Shown here: positions 46,007 through 56,240 of the stretch, piece by piece
How the letters are laid out: each line of letters opens with the position of its first letter
Position numbering within the stretch: position 1 is the first letter of the stretch
Assembly: GCA_905250075.1 (NCBI GenBank)
Contig: CAJNOP010000226.1
Coordinates: 62,001 to 126,000 of the forward strand
Direction: 5' to 3'
Origin: Rotaria sp. Silwood1
Taxonomy: Eukaryota; Rotifera; Eurotatoria; Philodinida; Philodinidae
Length of the DNA: 64,000 nucleotides
Made by a program: the position numbers and the translations under genes
The notes under the pieces: model-generated
The model's input: the letters and a program-made list of their open reading frames with translations, nothing else
What the model was told of the DNA's origin: nothing
Database searches by the model: none

Positions 46007-47525
46007 CAGCTTTGGACAAAAGTAGGTGCCCCCTAAAGTGCTATTATATTCCATCATTTCGAATTGATCTCTTGCGGGAATGCCGACCTCATTGAACCCT
46101 GATCGCAAACACCACCACGCCCTCAATTGGTTGACGTTTGCTGAAGATATCGCTTGTACATCGTCATCGCCTTACGAAGGTCACATCTCGATCATTTTTC
46201 GACATTCACTTTCGCACAACCCGTCATTCGAAACCTCAGAGATGCAGATATCATTAGTAAAATTTTGGTGTGAAATAGCGGGGATCCGAAGTTTTCACTG
46301 AAAACGTCTACCAAGTAGAAAATCCTTTTCTTCAGTTTGGAATCGATAATTTGAGCTAAAATCGATCAATGCAGCGGAACATTGTAGCAATGACTCATCA
46401 TCAATCCACAGGTTTGTGGTAAAATATTCAGAGTCGCAGATCTATGTAGAGCTGAGATATAGTCATTGGAAGAATTCACTACACCACACTTTGTCTATAA
46501 ATGGAGCTACCGTATTGTATGGCGACCTTTGGACCCAAGCAGCTATATAAGTAAGGCGACAACTAGCACCAAAAAAAGCAAAAAGTCATTTTAGTATGAC
46601 GAAACACTGCGAATTAAAAGTTTCTGAGATGATATTTTCCCTTCATGTCTTCAATAAACAGTTGGCACTGCCGTTAAGCGAGTAGAACTGTCAAATGCTA
46701 GTGAATTTACACTCATCTTTCTGGAAATACTCTTTTTTTGTCGGAATAATTCAGAGGATGTGTACAAAAGGCTGATTCCATAAAGCAGAAACACTCTAAA
46801 GTCAGCATAATGATTTTGAGATGAAATGCTTCGTAAGAGAAAAGTACATCGTGCTTAGATACGCTGCCGGGGGGGGGGGGGGGGGGGGGGTTGAAGAAAT
46901 TGAAGAGAAATACCTTCTTAAAAACTTTTAGTTCACAGTTTCGTCCTTCTAAAATGAATTTTTGAGTTTTTTTGGTGCTAGTTGTCCCCCTGCATACCCT
47001 AGTTGCTTGGATCCAAAGCTCACCGGATAATACCGTAGCTCGATCGATAGACAAGCTGTGGCATGGTAAACTCTTTCAATAACTCTATCTCAGCTCTGCA
47101 TATTTTACCACAAACTTGTGGGTCGATGATGAGTTATTGCTGAAATTTAAGTTGCATTGATCAATTCTAGCTCAAGTTATCGATTCCAAACTGAAAAAAA
47201 GGATTTTCTACGTGGTAGAAGTTTTTAGTGCGAACTTCGGATCTCCGCTATTTCACACCAAAATTTTACTAATGATATCTGCATCTCTGAGCTTTTGAAT
47301 GACGGGTTGCGAGAAAATGAATGTCGAAAAATGATCGAGATATGATCTTGATAAGGCGATGATGATGTACAAGTGATATCTTCAGCAAACGTCAATCAAT
47401 TGAGGGCGTGGTGGTATTTGCGGCCAGGGTTCAATGAGGCCAACATTCCAGCAAAAGATCAGTTCGAAATGATGGAATATAATATCACTTTGGGGGGGGG
47501 GGGGGGCTACTTTTATTCGCCATTG
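46007..47525. mobile_element. Nested Tc1/mariner-like fold-back element (1519 bp)
   Basis: Sits in the loop of the hAT-like palindrome. The left end CAGCTTTGGACAAAAGTAGG and the inverse of the right end (CAATGGCGAATAAAAGTAG) are related, followed by a C-run on both sides. TA flanks at 46005-46006 and 47526-47527 fit a Tc1/mariner target site. Arms of about 550 bp (46007-46580 and 46960-47525) are inverted copies, for example CCACCACGCCCTCAATTGGT on the left and AATTGAGGGCGTGGTGG on the right. The loop of about 350 bp holds a 22-G run. No transposase. Confidence 0.85.
46869..46890 (+). repeat. Poly-G run (22 G)
   Basis: Uninterrupted G22 in the loop of the nested fold-back element; a second run of 15 G lies at 47492-47506. 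Such runs can form quadruplexes and are prone to sequencing length errors. Confidence 0.9.
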
Positions 47526-48359
47526 TAAATGGTCTCATCAAGCCACCGGCCTGGGTTAAGGCTAACCAATGGAAGCCCTAAACCAAAAGGTACTAATATC
47601 AACCCAACCCAGTGGCCATCTCTGTCCACATAGACCTACTCAGTTTTCTGTCTTAGATTCAGACATGACACTTTTGTGGAGTCAAATGGGATTTTTCTAT
47701 TCGAAAGCCATAAAATATTAGTCAAAAAGGGGCAAAGAAGGTCTCAGTAATAGGATTGTGAGCAAAAGTACTTTACTAGATATGAATTTTCACGTGGAAA
47801 ACATTGTCACGAAAAAGAGCACATTTAGTTGCACTCTTGGTAAAGAAATCTGACCACGGCACCTGTAGAAACTCTGATTTTGTAACGCTGACAAAATATT
47901 ATGAGAGATAATCAGACCTAATCGGGGTGATATTTGCCAATTATCGATAGAATGAATCGAATATTCAACACGTTCTCATAGTTGTTGGTAGAGAAAAGAA
48001 TTCTGTATCAAATGAATCTGTTGTCGACGAAATAGAGCCGTATTTTAATGAAGTTTCTGGTCAAAAGCTAGTTTTTAAGGCTTTCAGGAGATCCTTTCTA
48101 TCTTTCTTATTACCTAAGTTCTTTTGACAACAAATGAGATATTTGTAATCAGCTCACTTCATACTATTGAATTATAAAGTTTTAATGTGATAGGACTGGG
48201 ATAAAAATTTTTTTGTCGATACCGAAGGGAACCTTAGGTGTGAAAATTGGGTTGTGATAAAGCAGAAAAAAAATAAAATTTTGAAAAATAGTGAGGGCTC
48301 AATGCTGATTCTCAAGATATTGAAAATAGGTTCAGATTATTCGGGGCTATCGGTCCGTA

Positions 48360-48606
48360 TTTCGACGCAACTTTTGACGTATTAGAATGTGCTTAATGTG
48401 TGATAATGAACTCAATAATCATTAACTACATGCTTTAGTTTATCTCATATTACTTCATCTCACTTTTTCTGTAAAGTAAGAGATACTTCACTTTACTTTA
48501 CTTTACTTTGCTTTACTTTTCGGGTAAAGTACGGTTACTTTACTTTATCCAGTAAAGCAAAGTAACCCAACTTTACTTTACTCAGTAAAGTAAAGATAAA
48601 GTGCCA
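48360..48606. repeat. AAAGT-type pentamer repeat tracts, right arm
   Basis: Inverse counterpart of the left-arm tract: ACTTT runs at about 48490-48520 and AAAGT runs at 48560-48600, ending at the right TIR. Confidence 0.85.
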
Positions 48607-48612
48607 CCCCTA

Positions 48613-48620
48613 GTATGGCT
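48613..48620. repeat. 8-bp target-site duplication, right copy
   Basis: GTATGGCT, identical to the left copy. Confidence 0.9.
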
Positions 48621-49459
48621 GTTTTTTGAACAAGACTCAAACCTGTACCCAAGTTCACATCCACAGTCGCGAATTTACAGATCATCAGTAGCCAACTATG
48701 ACGAAATTATGCTCTTCTGAAAATCAATATCTCCAATGAAAAATATACTTAAGAATTACTTGAGGAATCATCGACAAATCATGTTCGACACCAGAGAGTC
48801 GAACACATATAGATATACGGACGCTTTCATAAATTTGGATGTTTTGTGAGACTTACTTGCATTTTTAGAGAATTCTACATAGGAATTCTATATAATGAAC
48901 CAAAAAAGAAGAATCAATATAGTGGAATAGCTAAGTTCTTCCCAGAGAAGGAAAGTATGGCCAAAATTGAACAACTTCGGATTGAAAGAAGTGGCAAAGT
49001 AAAAAAAAAGCGTTATTTGACTAGAGACCATTTATGAATGTTCTCTTAGGTGACTTAGAAGACGTCGGTCCTAGCATATTATAATCAAAAACAAATCCCT
49101 CATGCAAGCAGAACAACATAGTGTATAAATCATTGTCACATTTTAAAATGACTGCTTTCATATAGACCAAGTACACTTTACTTGATTAATCGAATATAAA
49201 CCAATCTGTGTATGTTGAAAATGTTACAATGCATAGATACATACTACTCTAACAATTGTTCTCGTTGTTTTCCAGTAGAACTTTCTTGCTGTTAGTAATT
49301 ATTCAACAGATCATCTCAAGCGCCTAATAAATGTATAACAATGAAGAACACAATCTTTTTTTTTTATCCCATTTACCCGTGTATACTTTATTTTTTAGTT
49401 TGAAAGAAACAAAAAAAAGCCAACATACCAAATATAAAATAAATAAAAGTATTACTTAT
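48621..49459. other. Intergenic between hAT-like element and cytochrome b5 reductase
   Basis: A Lys-rich ORF (48846-49037) is unrecognised. The 3' flank of the reductase gene (minus strand) lies at the right end. Confidence 0.35.
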
Positions 49460-50419
49460 TTAAAAACAAAATGTCATATTTTGTTGATAGCCTAATTTAT
49501 CTAAATTTGGCAAACATGTAAATGTAACCATTGATGGTGGACCACAAATACATATTAAAGTATCATCAGCTGGTGGTGGCATATGTTCTTTTAACATAGT
49601 TGCATTAATAAAACCTTTTGAATATTTCCATTGTTCACTTTCTCGATCAACAGTATACCACAATTTGAATCGATCAGTATTTGATGCAGCTAATTGTTCT
49701 AATTCACTATGTAATAAAATATCTTGTTCAGTTTTATTTGCATATAAAAGCCAAATTTTAATATAAATGCATTGATCATGTACTATTGATGATTGTTCTT
49801 TTAATATTTCATTTAATATTTGATAGATAGGTGTTATACCTGATCCACCAGCAATTAAACCAAGATGATGAACATGTCGAGTTACAAATGGTTCAGATTT
49901 ACGTGAACGTATATCAAATAAACCATGATCTTTATAAATAAGATTACTTGATAAACTGCCACTTACTTCAATAGTATGACCAATATGAAGTTTATCAAGA
50001 TATTGAGTCATTTTACCATTTGAATAAATTTTAATAACAAGATCAAAATAACCTTGATTATCATCTGATGTAACTGGATTATATGGTCGTTTAACAAGTT
50101 CACCATTAATATGTGCTGATAAATAAATATGTTGACCGATAGGTAAACCAAGTACATGTTTTGATGATGGAAGTTGAAAACGAAAACGATATGTATCATG
50201 AGAAAGATTTTCTTTATAAACCAATGGAAATGCATATTTTATATCTGGACTTTTTAATGTTATAATCACATTTTTTCGTTTATTTTTTTCAGCATTATTC
50301 GATTGATTTTTATTTTTATATAAAATAAAAATAACAACAGAAATAATACTAATACCAGCAATAGTAATAAGCGTTGACGTATCTATCGACATATTTTTAT
50401 CTGAAGTACAATAAATCAA
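49460..50419 (-). CDS. NADH-cytochrome b5 reductase, membrane-anchored
   Basis: Transfers electrons from NADH via FAD to cytochrome b5, for desaturases and other ER or mitochondrial outer-membrane enzymes. Single exon, 319 aa if the first Met is used. The second Met (MSIDTSTL, 50392) is a likely true start and would give 310 aa, close to the family's roughly 300. Residues 16-35 are a hydrophobic anchor. FAD motif KRPYNPVTSDD (110-120) and GKMTQYLDKLHIGHTIEVSG (135-154); NADH-binding motif GLIAGGSGITPIYQIL (187-202) and CGPPSMVTFTCLPNLDKLG (292-310); terminal Phe as in the family (ends FCF). An insertion relative to the human enzyme, about 165-180 (DIRSRKSEPFVTRH), follows the flavin domain. 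It lacks introns, unlike the other enzyme genes here; it could be a retrocopy, but it is intact. Confidence 0.94.
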   Translation of the reverse strand: MIYCTSDKNMSIDTSTLITIAGISIISVVIFILYKNKNQSNNAEKNKRKNVIITLKSPDIKYAFPLVYKENLSHDTYRFRFQLPSSKHVLGLPIGQHIYLSAHINGELVKRPYNPVTSDDNQGYFDLVIKIYSNGKMTQYLDKLHIGHTIEVSGSLSSNLIYKDHGLFDIRSRKSEPFVTRHVHHLGLIAGGSGITPIYQILNEILKEQSSIVHDQCIYIKIWLLYANKTEQDILLHSELEQLAASNTDRFKLWYTVDRESEQWKYSKGFINATMLKEHMPPPADDTLICICGPPSMVTFTCLPNLDKLGYQQNMTFCF

Positions 50420-50579
50420 AAATTATCAACCCAACAAAAAAAAAATGGTAACAGCTGTATTGTTAAAATACAGTCATTGATTATTCATTCTATGCTATAT
50501 GATTATACCAATCAAAGTTGACTATCATAGAAGGTCTTTTTATTCAAATCTGTATATGTCAAATCGCACAAAATAATTC

Positions 50580-50990
50580 TATAGATCTTTAGCTTCAATT
50601 AACATTAGTACAACAGATAAAAATAATTTAAGTTCGATTTCTTCGTTTCTTAACACCTGCATATAGTTATAGAATAAACAAAATATTATGTAATTACATT
50701 AGTTGTTATAACTTTAAATAGACGAATATACACGACTTGATATTTTGATATTAAATTACGTTCAACATTTTCTTTTACATGATTCGCATCTATAAGTGAA
50801 AAATGAGAGTAGACAAGTTTTTGAATATCACTTAGATGAAATACAGTGAGTGTCTCTACTATCAAGCGCATATATTACAATGTGTAACAGCAGTGAAACT
50901 TGAAAAGAAATTCACTGCTTACGTAAAAATACTTACATTTGAAGAAACATGAAAACTTGTATTTATCGAAATGTGATCTTTAAAAAATGG
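50580..50990 (-). CDS. Possible small spliced gene, unrecognised
   Basis: Minus-strand exon-like pieces: MPFFKDHISINTSFHVSSN ending at a good donor (GTAAGT, about 50936), then ETLTVFHLSDIQKLVYSHFS and NVERNLISKYQVVYIRLFK (50871-50710), then after an acceptor at 50657 either GVKKRRNRT-stop (TAA 50628-50630) or a hydrophobic alternative frame. Phases between the first two pieces do not fit as read. I do not recognise the family. It may be a small gene head to tail with the reductase, or noise. Confidence 0.3.
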
Positions 50991-53000
50991 CATTGTGATC
51001 TGCTTTACCAAAAAAAATGTTCAATAGACATGCAGTCTTACTTTCCAAAGCTGAAATGAAAACTTGATCTGACTCATGAGTAGCCCTAACTCATCTGATT
51101 TTTCATGACTTTTAGTTGTCGCCGGTTTGGTCTTAATGACAAAATGAATTGACAGCAAAAAGCATAGAAGAAAAAAAAATTATTGTCACAGTTGAACGTG
51201 GTAATCTTTTAGTTCATCTTCTTTATAGTGAAAATACGTTTAATTTATCGTTATAAAATGAAAAAGCAAGTCTAAAGAGAACTCATTCTATTGATGAGGA
51301 AACGAAAATTTGAATAATCAGTTGTTCAAGTTTTACAAAACTTCATAATTACTTTCTAGATGATCAAGAATTGTCAAAAAGAGAATTTTTCTCGCGATAG
51401 AAATATAGTCATGTTGCCAACATCGTGAGAATAATTTTCCAAATAATTTACTTTTCATTTTCGATTGTTCTTTTTGTTTTTGTATATCAGTATAATATAC
51501 TTATGCTTATTTCATTTTCATCAGTCAATGAAAACACATGAAAATATCAATGTAATAATATACATTTGACTACAGAAATATTTAATAACGGTTGAACTAA
51601 ATAATAATTAGACAAAATATTCGTCTATTTTTCAGTCAAAGAAAAGTATTCAAAATTTGAAAACATTGGATTACAATAAGAATTTTATGTTCTTTCTAAA
51701 TATGGATTTAAAATTTTTGTAAGACTTCTGATATATGATATATATAAATAGACCTATTAGAGGCTTGAAAAATAGTTTCAAACAGAGCGAATGAAAAAGC
51801 ATTGATTTCGATATAAAATGCTACATTAGTCATTAATTTGGTAAAATTCGTTTGTTTGTAGAAAACAAACTCGTGTTCAATTCTCTACAAAAAAATCGGT
51901 AATATAATGTATGCAGCAAAAGAGAGGATGAATGTAAAATGAGTCACTTTTCTCGCTCCAAATGGTGAATTTATAACTTCTAAGTCAGAAGTTCGGCAAA
52001 AAACTTGAATCCATATTCAGAATGAACACAAAACTCTAAGTCTGGCCCAATTTTTTCAAATTTTTGAAGGCTTTTCCCATAAGTTGGAAATAGAACAAAC
52101 ATGTTGTCTCATTGCTTCTGGATCATCCATTAATCTTAAGCGAAAATTCCCATAATAACAAATATTGAGAGCTCTGCGATGACTATTCTAAATAGTGTAG
52201 TAGATGGGATATCAGAAAAGATCACGTTATTTCGTGTTCACTGGATTTTATTATAGTTACGGTATGTTCCGATCATTATCGATGTAGAAATCAACTTTTC
52301 TTCTGGCAAGAGTCATTCCAATTTTGAAGTAAAAAAAATCCTTAAAAATCATGAAATCGCTTAGTTCTGTAGTTTTTAGCATTCTTTTTTCAGCTAAATT
52401 TTAAAAAATCTTTGTATTTCTCACCGGATTATATGAAAAAGTCTCCTCATCAAATCCAGATTTTTGATGAAAAACTTTGGATTTCTAAAATTTGGATTTG
52501 GCATCCCTACTAATTGTGAGTTTGTATAAACGTGAGTTACAACTTATTTCGACAGTGAAATAATTGAAGAAGAGAAAGCAAATGTATATATCACAGTATC
52601 ACGTGTAAGAAAACCATGCAATAGAATATTATTACGTAATAATAAGAATAGAAATAATCAAAGTCAACATCAATGCTTGTTTCACTCTGACAGAACAGAA
52701 ACGAAAGAACGAACAATTTCTAATAATTGAAGAAAAACGAAAGAAGTAGATACAACAGAAAGAGAAATAAATAAACAAACACGCACATATTCATATTAAG
52801 GAAGAATAAATCCTTAACACTAATAGCTTGTGGATTGGTGTGCAACGGTTCGGTAATCGATTGTATACACATGAAATTAGTAACTTCGTGTTCTTGTGAT
52901 CACTAGAAGAGCAAAATTAAAAAACAGATGATTCGATTTTCATGAACTTTCTTTGCACGAAAATTCACCAGTTAGAGTCGGATTGGTATGAGTTTGTGAG
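50991..53000. other. Intergenic
   Basis: No gene, RNA or repeat recognised. Confidence 0.4.
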
Positions 53001-53035
53001 TATCAGTTAATGGAAAAAATATGTTTTAAGCTCGT

Positions 53036-53493
53036 ATGGTTGGATTTGGGTCTATACCTTTGCTATTGAATCATTTACATGCATCATTATGGTCAAACGA
53101 ACGTGAGATTTCGTCGATAGATTTTTCAATGAAAATGATTTACAATGGTATGTTACACAAAATAATATATCTGCAAAATACACAGAAGAAACTACAATGG
53201 GAACGACGATCACATAATGATATTTGCAATGTAGAAAATATTCTGAATGTGATTTTCAAATAAAGGTTGTTTTAAATTATAATGGTGAAATAATAGCTTC
53301 AGCATCAAATGATCAATCATTGTGCACAACAACACAAGCACCGTCATAAGTTAGAAATATTGTTACAAATGCTGCTGCAGCTGATCTTTCAGTTCATTTT
53401 AGATTTTATATAATATCTGATCCAGATAAATTGAAAAACTTATATAAGCAACGTGAACGACCAAAGAAAGTAGGACCAGCGTTACCTCATTAA
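53036..53493 (+). pseudogene. Fragment of an unidentified gene, probably broken
   Basis: 53036-53263 encodes MVGFGSIPLLLNHLHASLWS and HNDICNVENILNVIF before TAA. 53266-53493 in another frame reads VVLNYNGEIIASASNDQSLC, a stop at 53348-53350, then VRNIVTNAAAADLSVHFRFY and LYKQRERPKKVGPALPH followed by stop TAA at 53491-53493. Codon use is gene-like and an AATAAA signal follows near 53560. I do not recognise the family (a WD-type stretch is one thin possibility). The internal stop and frame change suggest a pseudogene, unless short introns were missed. Confidence 0.4.
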
Positions 53494-56240
53494 TGTTTTT
53501 AATATGTTCTTAATTTTTTGCTTTTTTTCCCTACAATCATTTTATGTTCATTTTTCAAAATAAATAAACTATAGCGGGCTTAAAAAAATTATCGTCCTCA
53601 TCTAATAGTCCTAATTCAATTTAATCGACAATTAGCTATATATTGTTTTGCATAGGAAAAATATTTGTGAAGAAAACAGAGAAAAAAAATAAAGATTTAT
53701 AATTTACACGATGATTGATTGATATCTAACTTTATAATCAGATAGAGAGATGGATATATATTGGGTTCTTCTGTTTTATGGTTGTATCGTTCTGCATCCA
53801 GAACTGTGGTTAGATATACGAATACATTCTTTCTTACTTGTGGTATATTGTTTTCATCTTTTCTCTTCGTTATATATAAAGATGTTTCTTTTCGTCTTAG
53901 ATGATAATAACAAAGTGGTTGACGATCAACACGTACCAAACAGTTTGTCTGATTGAAAATCAAATCGAATTATATTAAAGCTAGATTCAATAAGAAGCGC
54001 TAATGGTGGATATTTTAATGTTGATCATGAAAAAAAATGTTAGAAAAGAATGAGGATCAACAAGTTACAAAAAGCAAAAAAAAAGCATGTAACACAGAAC
54101 AATCCTTTTTACTGAAACAGATCCATCCCAAAAGTTAGTTTTAAAATCATAATGAAACATGTACCGAGCTTTTTTGCTTCATTTTCGAGCACTATATCTC
54201 AAGAACCTATCATATGAGACGAACTTGAGTTCTGTGCAACAGTTCTTTCNNNNNNNNNNATCGGGTTTCATTACATGGGTTATTATCATTGGTAGCAAAT
54301 ATTTATGCTATTCCATAAATTTATTTTTCTTCAAGATGATCAATAGTCGATTATTATTACTAGTTTATCATCGTTATTCGTTGATATATTCATTTTTTTG
54401 TAGGAAAGATACTTGCTTTATTTTGTTAAAAATGTTGATTTTTTGTGAAAAATTTATCAAATAAAACGTTTATTAAGATATGAATTATTTTAAAAGCTGA
54501 TGACAAAATGTCAAAAATTAAATATTTATATGTGAATAAAGTTGGGAAAAAGTTTAGGGCACTTTTTGCTTGTCTCCATGCAGGCCTGTTTATAACCCAT
54601 ATTTGAATAGGGATTTCGATAGAGCTCAGAACGACCTAAAATCTATTGTATCAAAAATATCAACAATGAATCGGTTCAGTTTTTATGAAAGGAATCGATT
54701 TTGATCAGCGGAAAAATATCTCTTGCATTTTGTTATTTTATCCATTTTACCATTATCAAAAAGCAGAAAAGTTTCAAAAAATACTAATCAATGCAGCATT
54801 GAATGTGCTAAATTTTGTTATATATATTTTAGAACAACTATTGGTTATATTAATTGAATATTTATTATTATAATTTTCGATTTTGATCCACACCGAAAGA
54901 AAGAGCATTAAAAACACTCAACTGTGTGTTTTTTATTTTACAACAACCAACCTTTATGGAATTTTTTAAGCCCTTACCTAACTATGAGAAAGCGTAGCTT
55001 CAAGATAAATGCATGAGGATATACTCAGAGAATAATCTATGAATAGTAAGCTTTTCAAATGACGAATAATAAAGTGCATGTGAATATTTTAATTTATTCT
55101 GTCAATCATACCGCTTAAACCAAAATGATTCCTATTTCAATTTGATTAAAGCCACTCAAATAATCACAAAGTTAATCAAGTTAAAATGGTTGATAGTTAT
55201 AACTTAAGTTATAAATCGACATCTTTTAGCTTTCACACTGAACAACACTTTGTCCGCCAATGGTAGGATGATTTGAATTTTTCAAAATTATCACTAACGC
55301 TAGTGATAACATTAATAAAAAAACGAAATCGTTCAACATCTAAAATTATCTTTACTTGGTGAAATCATATTCATTAGTGAATACATCAAAGAAGATCAGC
55401 TTTATTGAAAGATTTAGTCATGGAGAAAACTAACTACTAACTCCCTCATGGAATACTAATAGTCTTTGTGATATTGAGCTCGTATTTTACGTGCATATAT
55501 TTAGTAAGATGACTCTGGTTCATGATGAATTTCATCTACTTATTTGAACATTGTATTCGAAATTTCTTATTGGACAATGGGTCTGCTCTGAAAGCTTTAG
55601 AACCGCACCAATGAACGACATTGAATTAGCGCTACGACATAAATTCATTATCTCAAAGAGTACTAATTACTGAGATTTTTATTGTGTATTACAGGCTTCG
55701 GGGATTATAAAGCAGATAGCTGAACCTGTCTTTAGCGCTAGAAAAAAAGTACTGGTAGTTTGTGAGGTAGAAAAATAAAAAACAAGCACTTTTGGAGGTC
55801 ATATCTTCGCTAGGAATGTGCCGTTTCAGTAAACTGTTCAAAAGAAACTCATATTGCTGTTTTTTCACCGAATACGTTTTTCACAAGGAAAAAAATATAT
55901 GCGAATCGATGGATGAAGGATTAGTGCTTGTGATCAGAGTTTATTATCGTATGCTGCACTCAAAATATCAGCTCAATATCATAAAGAATAGTAACACTTC
56001 ATGAAGATAACAGTAACTTTTGTTCAGGATAATAATTCACTGTACGAAAAAGAACAAAATAAATATCCATATTGTATGTTATTTCGATATTGGCCATATT
56101 ATTGTCTCATAATAAACTATTTTGTATAACCATTATCGAAAGGAATGTTTTTTTTTTCTTAGTAGTTATTTTGTAGTTGATCTTTTATTTATTTTTCGTG
56201 TTGATGAAGGAGAAAGAACTTTAAGTTCTCGGTATCGCAT
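53494..56240. other. Intergenic, AT-rich; 10-N gap inside
   Basis: Nothing recognised. 54250-54259 is a run of 10 N. It contains the 3' flank of the MCTP gene at the right. Confidence 0.4.
54250..54259. other. Assembly gap (10 N)
   Basis: Run of 10 N inside a gene-free stretch. Confidence 0.99.

Larger units (their letters stand above)
44965..48612. mobile_element. hAT-like non-autonomous fold-back element (3648 bp)
   Basis: Ends are TAGGGGTGGCACTTTA (left) and its near-perfect inverse TAAAGTGCCACCCCTA (right), bounded by GTATGGCT on both sides. The 8-bp duplication and T/CAGGGGTGGC-type terminus fit hAT. The whole element is a long imperfect palindrome: the left arm (44965-46006, about 1.04 kb) pairs with the right arm (47528-48612, about 1.08 kb). 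For example TGATTACAAATATCTCATTT on the left recurs inverted near 48140, and the GTGATAAAG/CTTTATCATAACCCAA block is shared. Arms start with AAAGT-repeat tracts. No transposase ORF is present, so it must be mobilised in trans. A second fold-back element occupies the loop. Confidence 0.9.

Noticed and set aside
45608-46301. ORFs inside the nested fold-back elements
   Set aside because: They lie in inverted-repeat arms, have no start context or family motifs, and are not conserved in frame in the opposite arm.
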